Source of the DNA: Pleurocapsa sp. MO_226.B13 | GTDB taxonomy: Bacteria > Cyanobacteriota > Cyanobacteriia > Cyanobacteriales > Xenococcaceae | Direction of reading: 5' to 3' | Length of the DNA stretch: 8,196 nucleotides | Assembly (NCBI GenBank): GCA_030064795.1 | Contig: JASJEI010000422.1 | Coordinates: 1 to 8,196, forward strand | Shown here: one piece after another, positions 6,150 through 8,196 of the stretch | How the letters are laid out: each line of letters begins with the position of its first letter | How positions within the stretch are numbered: position 1 is the first letter of the stretch | Made by a program: the position numbers and the translations under genes | The notes under the pieces: generated by a model | The model's database searches: none | The model's input: only the letters and a program-made list of their open reading frames with translations | Told to the model about the DNA's origin: nothing

Positions 6150-6716
6150 TTAGGATGAGCAACTTCGGCTACTGTCTGGCTTGACTTCAAAATCGACAAG
6201 ATTACCCCGAGCATCCAATTGGTAAGAGCAGCATTCTTGAAACATTGCTTTGAGCAGACTGCGACCTCGCTGTACCCTCGACTTGAGAGCTGAATAAGAT
6301 AAGCCGAGTTCGATCGCCAGTTCCTTCTGGGATGTACCTTGTAAATCAACTGCCTCGACCGCCTCTCGATACTTAGGAGGAAGCTGATTGAGGAAAGGGC
6401 GAATGCAGTTGCTCAGTTCTTGTCGGACTTGTTCGTATTGTTGGGGTTCTTCATCACTCAATATCCCTCCCCTTGCAATCTCCTGGCGTAGAGTTTCTAC
6501 ATGGGATTGGCGATAGTAATCAATCAGCTTATTACGGGTGACCTGAAACAGCCAGGCTACTAATTTGTCTGGTTCCTTGACACTGTTGAGGTGTTGATAA
6601 GTCTTGATGAGAATCTCTTGAAGCAGATCTTCGACATCGGCTCGATTATCCACTCTTGAGAGCAAGAACTGCCGAAGCTGATTTTTGTATTCCTGCCAAA
6701 GTTGTTTAAACTCCAT
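6150..6716 (-). CDS. SigZ-like ECF RNA polymerase sigma factor
   Basis: The 188-residue protein has the two domains of ECF (group 4) sigma factors. Region 2 is at about residues 8-72 (ADVEDLLQEILIKTYQHL and the -10-binding VAWLFQVTRNKLIDYYR). Region 4 is at about 105-158 (LPPKYREAVEAVDLQGTSQK, then the HTH ELGLSYSALKSRVQRGRSLL). After region 4 comes a short tail with Cys162-Cys163 in FQECCSYQLDARGNLVDFE and another Cys at 186. As I recall the SigZ subfamily, its C-terminus carries a similar CC-x(n)-D-x-x-G-N block, so this tail supports SigZ. The start ATG 6716-6714 has AAGGAGGG (6728-6721) four bases upstream. No anti-sigma gene is adjacent. It probably transcribes its own operon (two peptides and a TPR protein), which is inference. 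Confidence 0.9.
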   Translation of the reverse strand: MEFKQLWQEYKNQLRQFLLSRVDNRADVEDLLQEILIKTYQHLNSVKEPDKLVAWLFQVTRNKLIDYYRQSHVETLRQEIARGGILSDEEPQQYEQVRQELSNCIRPFLNQLPPKYREAVEAVDLQGTSQKELAIELGLSYSALKSRVQRGRSLLKAMFQECCSYQLDARGNLVDFEVKPDSSRSCSS

Positions 6717-6747
6717 AGACCCCTCCTTGAATCGAGCAATTAGAAGG

Positions 6748-6769
6748 GAGAAAAGATAATTATTTTCTC
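6748..6769. promoter_or_regulatory. Inverted repeat over the presumed sigma-factor promoter
   Basis: gagaaaa (6748-6754) and ttttctc (6763-6769) form a perfect 7-bp inverted repeat around an 8-bp AT-rich centre. It overlaps the candidate -10 box of the sigma-factor gene and lies ~20 bp before its ribosome site. It could be an operator or a hairpin at the mRNA start. Confidence 0.35.
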
Positions 6770-6781
6770 TTGCCTTGTCAC
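6753..6781 (-). promoter_or_regulatory. Candidate promoter of the sigma/peptide/TPR operon
   Basis: On the minus strand, GTGACA (6781-6776) and TATCTT (6758-6753) are separated by 17 bp, moderate matches to the TTGACA/TATAAT consensus. This would give a leader of about 30 nt before the sigma-factor ATG. An ECF-type autoregulated promoter could lie elsewhere in the 203-bp gap 6717-6919; I cannot recognise one. Confidence 0.3.
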
Positions 6782-6919
6782 TAAGTCGCTATGTTTAGCA
6801 CTTTTCTAGTTTAAAATTCAATCGAGAAGTTCTAGGGAAAATAGTTGATAACGTGGGGGAAATGCCTTTGAGGACATCCTGTCGCGCTGTTTATCTGCCA
6901 AACACGATCTGTAGGATAT

Positions 6920-7681
6920 CTACGGTTGAACGATGCTATTGATGGCATCGACGATCGCTGGGACATCGTCTCTCTCAGCGGACTTAATCAGTTGGATAGC
7001 TAATCTCAGTATTTGACTAGGATTGGCTATGATGCGTCCGAGAAAGGCAACTTTGCTATCGATAACAGCGAGAATAGCCTGCTGCTGGAGGGGAGTTTGG
7101 TAGGCAAGGATTTCAGCCTGCTCCCAAGCTGACTTACGAGCCTTGGTAATGCTGAAATTAGCAATCGATTCATCTTTCCTCCCTCCGACTCGATCTAAAA
7201 TATCCATCCAGGGCGAAAATTCGCCGATGACCTCCTGCACTTCATCGAGCAAGTCGGCAAGGATCTCGTTGAGCTGGTTAAAATCATTCCTCAAACTCGC
7301 AAGCTCATTGCCAGGAGAGGTCTGAGCCGTTGCTATTCCTAAATCGAAATTAACGTGAGCATTAATTCCTAGCAAGAGATGCTGCACGATGATTAAGTCT
7401 GTTTGCTCTGTTGCTTCCAAGGTAACCTTCCAAGCTTTTGGCAGTTTGTCGCCTTGTCTATAGGCTGCGAGAGCATCGAAATATCGATTAGCAAAGCGTG
7501 TAGCAAACTCATTCATCCTCACATTATTATCAAATCGACCTTCAGATATTCTCCGATCGATCTTTAAAGTAACCTGTCGATAAAGTGCAGCGAAGAAACC
7601 AACTCGACTGTTCGTCTCTTTAGCTCTGGCAATAATTGTGTCTAAGCCCTGAATTACTTCCTCAATGTTGTTAGCTTCCAT
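6920..7681 (-). CDS. DUF5995-like protein of unknown function (253 aa)
   Basis: The layout matches the uncharacterised DUF5995 family as I recall it. There is an N-terminal helical stretch with FFAALYRQVTLKI, then NRYFDAL (about 65-71), PKAW (81-84), and the best-conserved block HLLLGINAHVNFDLGIA (101-117) with His101, Asn107, His109 and Asn111. A FNQLNEILADLLDEVQ helix and a C-terminal helical region follow. There is no signal peptide or membrane helix. The His/Asn/Asp cluster in a helix could bind a metal or be an active site, but no activity is established to my knowledge. The ATG at 7681-7679 has only a weak upstream ACGAG. The gene is 203 bp upstream of the sigma-factor gene on the same strand and just downstream of a broken peptide-leader copy. 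Confidence 0.7.
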   Translation of the reverse strand: MEANNIEEVIQGLDTIIARAKETNSRVGFFAALYRQVTLKIDRRISEGRFDNNVRMNEFATRFANRYFDALAAYRQGDKLPKAWKVTLEATEQTDLIIVQHLLLGINAHVNFDLGIATAQTSPGNELASLRNDFNQLNEILADLLDEVQEVIGEFSPWMDILDRVGGRKDESIANFSITKARKSAWEQAEILAYQTPLQQQAILAVIDSKVAFLGRIIANPSQILRLAIQLIKSAERDDVPAIVDAINSIVQP

Positions 7682-7771
7682 TCTCGTTACTTGTTTGATG
7701 GTGGATTAGTTTAACTGTATTACGCTTCCAGCGATCGCGAAACAGTTGTGCTTCAGGGCTAGGGGGAAGTT

Positions 7772-7918
7772 TCAATTCCTCCAAAGTGCGATCGCTTCTA
7801 ATTGTGCTGGAGTCAGTTGAACTAAGGGTTGCTGTGAGCGGGGTTTTTCTGGTATGGCGTTACGTATTTGTGTTAGGACGTAAAGAAATCTACTAGCTAC
7901 TTCTTCATACATAGTCAT
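7772..7918 (-). pseudogene. Third copy of the peptide leader, core lost (48-aa ORF)
   Basis: A short frame from ATG 7918-7916 to TGA 7774-7772 encodes 48 residues. Residues from about 23 on read PEKPRSQQPLVQ followed by LTPAQLEAIA, matching the leaders of peptides A and B. Four codons between VQ and LT are missing relative to A, and the frame ends LWRN directly where the Gly-Gly and core should be. The DNA match to gene A is close (shared stretches such as cggggtttttctggt on the plus strand). The first ~20 residues (MTMYEEVASRF...) do not match the paralogues. It is most likely a degenerate copy. It could alternatively be a functional decoy or short regulatory peptide. Confidence 0.6.
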
Positions 7919-7962
7919 AGATTCAATTTCCCACCTATGCCGTTAAACTGTAGGACAAGGCA

Positions 7963-8196
7963 CTAACTTGAAATTGATTCGATGAGTTTCAATTGTGGAT
8001 TGAAAGCAAGGATGCCTGCTGTCTTATCACTCGCGAACAAATTTCTATCTTGTCCAAAGTTCAATAAATTATTCAACTGTTTGATCTCGACTAAGGCACA
8101 ATCCCAAAGCTGCTTCCTCAAGTCGAGAGCTTTTAGTGCTGCCGACAAAGCCTTGAGTTTCTTCGCTTCTGTGTCGCATAAATAAGCTAAACATTT
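7963..8196 (-). CDS. Partial ORF at right edge, C-terminal 77 residues, unknown
   Basis: The minus-strand frame is open from the window edge to a stop at 7965-7963, so the start lies outside; a TTG at 8148 is not needed as start. The visible part is helical and Leu/Ala/Lys-rich (EAKKLKALSAALKALDLRK, then LWDCALVEIKQLNNLL) and ends NPQLKLIESISS. I recognise no family. Codon choice looks like the neighbouring genes, and the opposite-strand frame (7982-8185) looks less protein-like. It lies 44 bp upstream of the broken leader copy, on the same strand. Confidence 0.4.
   Translation of the reverse strand, partial: KCLAYLCDTEAKKLKALSAALKALDLRKQLWDCALVEIKQLNNLLNFGQDRNLFASDKTAGILAFNPQLKLIESISS

Noticed and set aside
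7983..8006. Shared caattgtggatt between the end of peptide gene A (5880-5892) and 7990-8001 as a remnant of another peptide 3' end
   Set aside because: Twelve identical bases with partial flanking identity are expected by chance in a window this size, and the reading frames differ.
1..8196. tRNA, rRNA, CRISPR arrays, insertion sequences
   Set aside because: I saw no cloverleaf-like sequence, no regularly spaced repeats, no transposase-like frame and no terminal inverted repeats.

Overview
The window looks like chromosomal DNA of a cyanobacterium. The palindrome GCGATCGC (HIP1, abundant in many cyanobacterial genomes) occurs about ten times in 8.2 kb, for example at 228, 599, 714, 1434, 1872, 3464, 5733, 5965, 7731 and 7788. 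The DNA is moderately AT-rich, and a multi-PAS histidine kinase and a SigZ-type ECF sigma factor fit that setting. The genus cannot be fixed from the sequence.

Layout. Plus strand, left: the 3' part of a large PAS/PAC sensor histidine kinase (2-1816), a 461-bp stretch without a convincing gene (1817-2277), and a small orphan ORF (2278-2490). Everything to the right is on the minus strand, read from high to low coordinates. First comes a partial ORF entering from the right edge (7963-8196), a short ORF with a peptide-leader motif (7772-7918) and a DUF5995-like protein (6920-7681). Next is a compact cluster of four genes: a SigZ-like sigma factor (6150-6716), two paralogous small peptides with leader-like N-termini (5880-6083 and 5600-5851) and a TPR protein (4554-5603). 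Last are a six-helix membrane protein (3760-4344), a MarR-family regulator (3184-3615) and the queuosine/7-deazaguanine enzyme QueE (2552-3187).

Most interesting part. The sigma factor / two peptides / TPR group has gaps of 66 and 28 nt and a 4-nt ATGA overlap, so it is probably one operon. Both peptides have an N-terminal segment ending LTxAQLEAIA(G/A)G, resembling the double-glycine leaders of exported or modified peptides (RiPP or bacteriocin type). Both also carry a C-terminal core containing GGNHNETM(I/L)GSAQL, conserved almost base for base. A third copy of the leader, without core and without the Gly-Gly site, lies about 1.7 kb upstream. No modification enzyme, peptidase-transporter or immunity gene is visible in the window. 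The proposal of a sigma-factor-controlled secreted-peptide system is therefore an inference.

Second regulatory unit. Upstream of the membrane-protein gene are two copies of a 16-bp palindrome (AGTTGTATATACAACT and a one-base variant) spaced 20 bp apart next to a TTGACA box. They make a good candidate operator for the adjacent MarR regulator, whose stop codon overlaps the queE start codon (ATGA).
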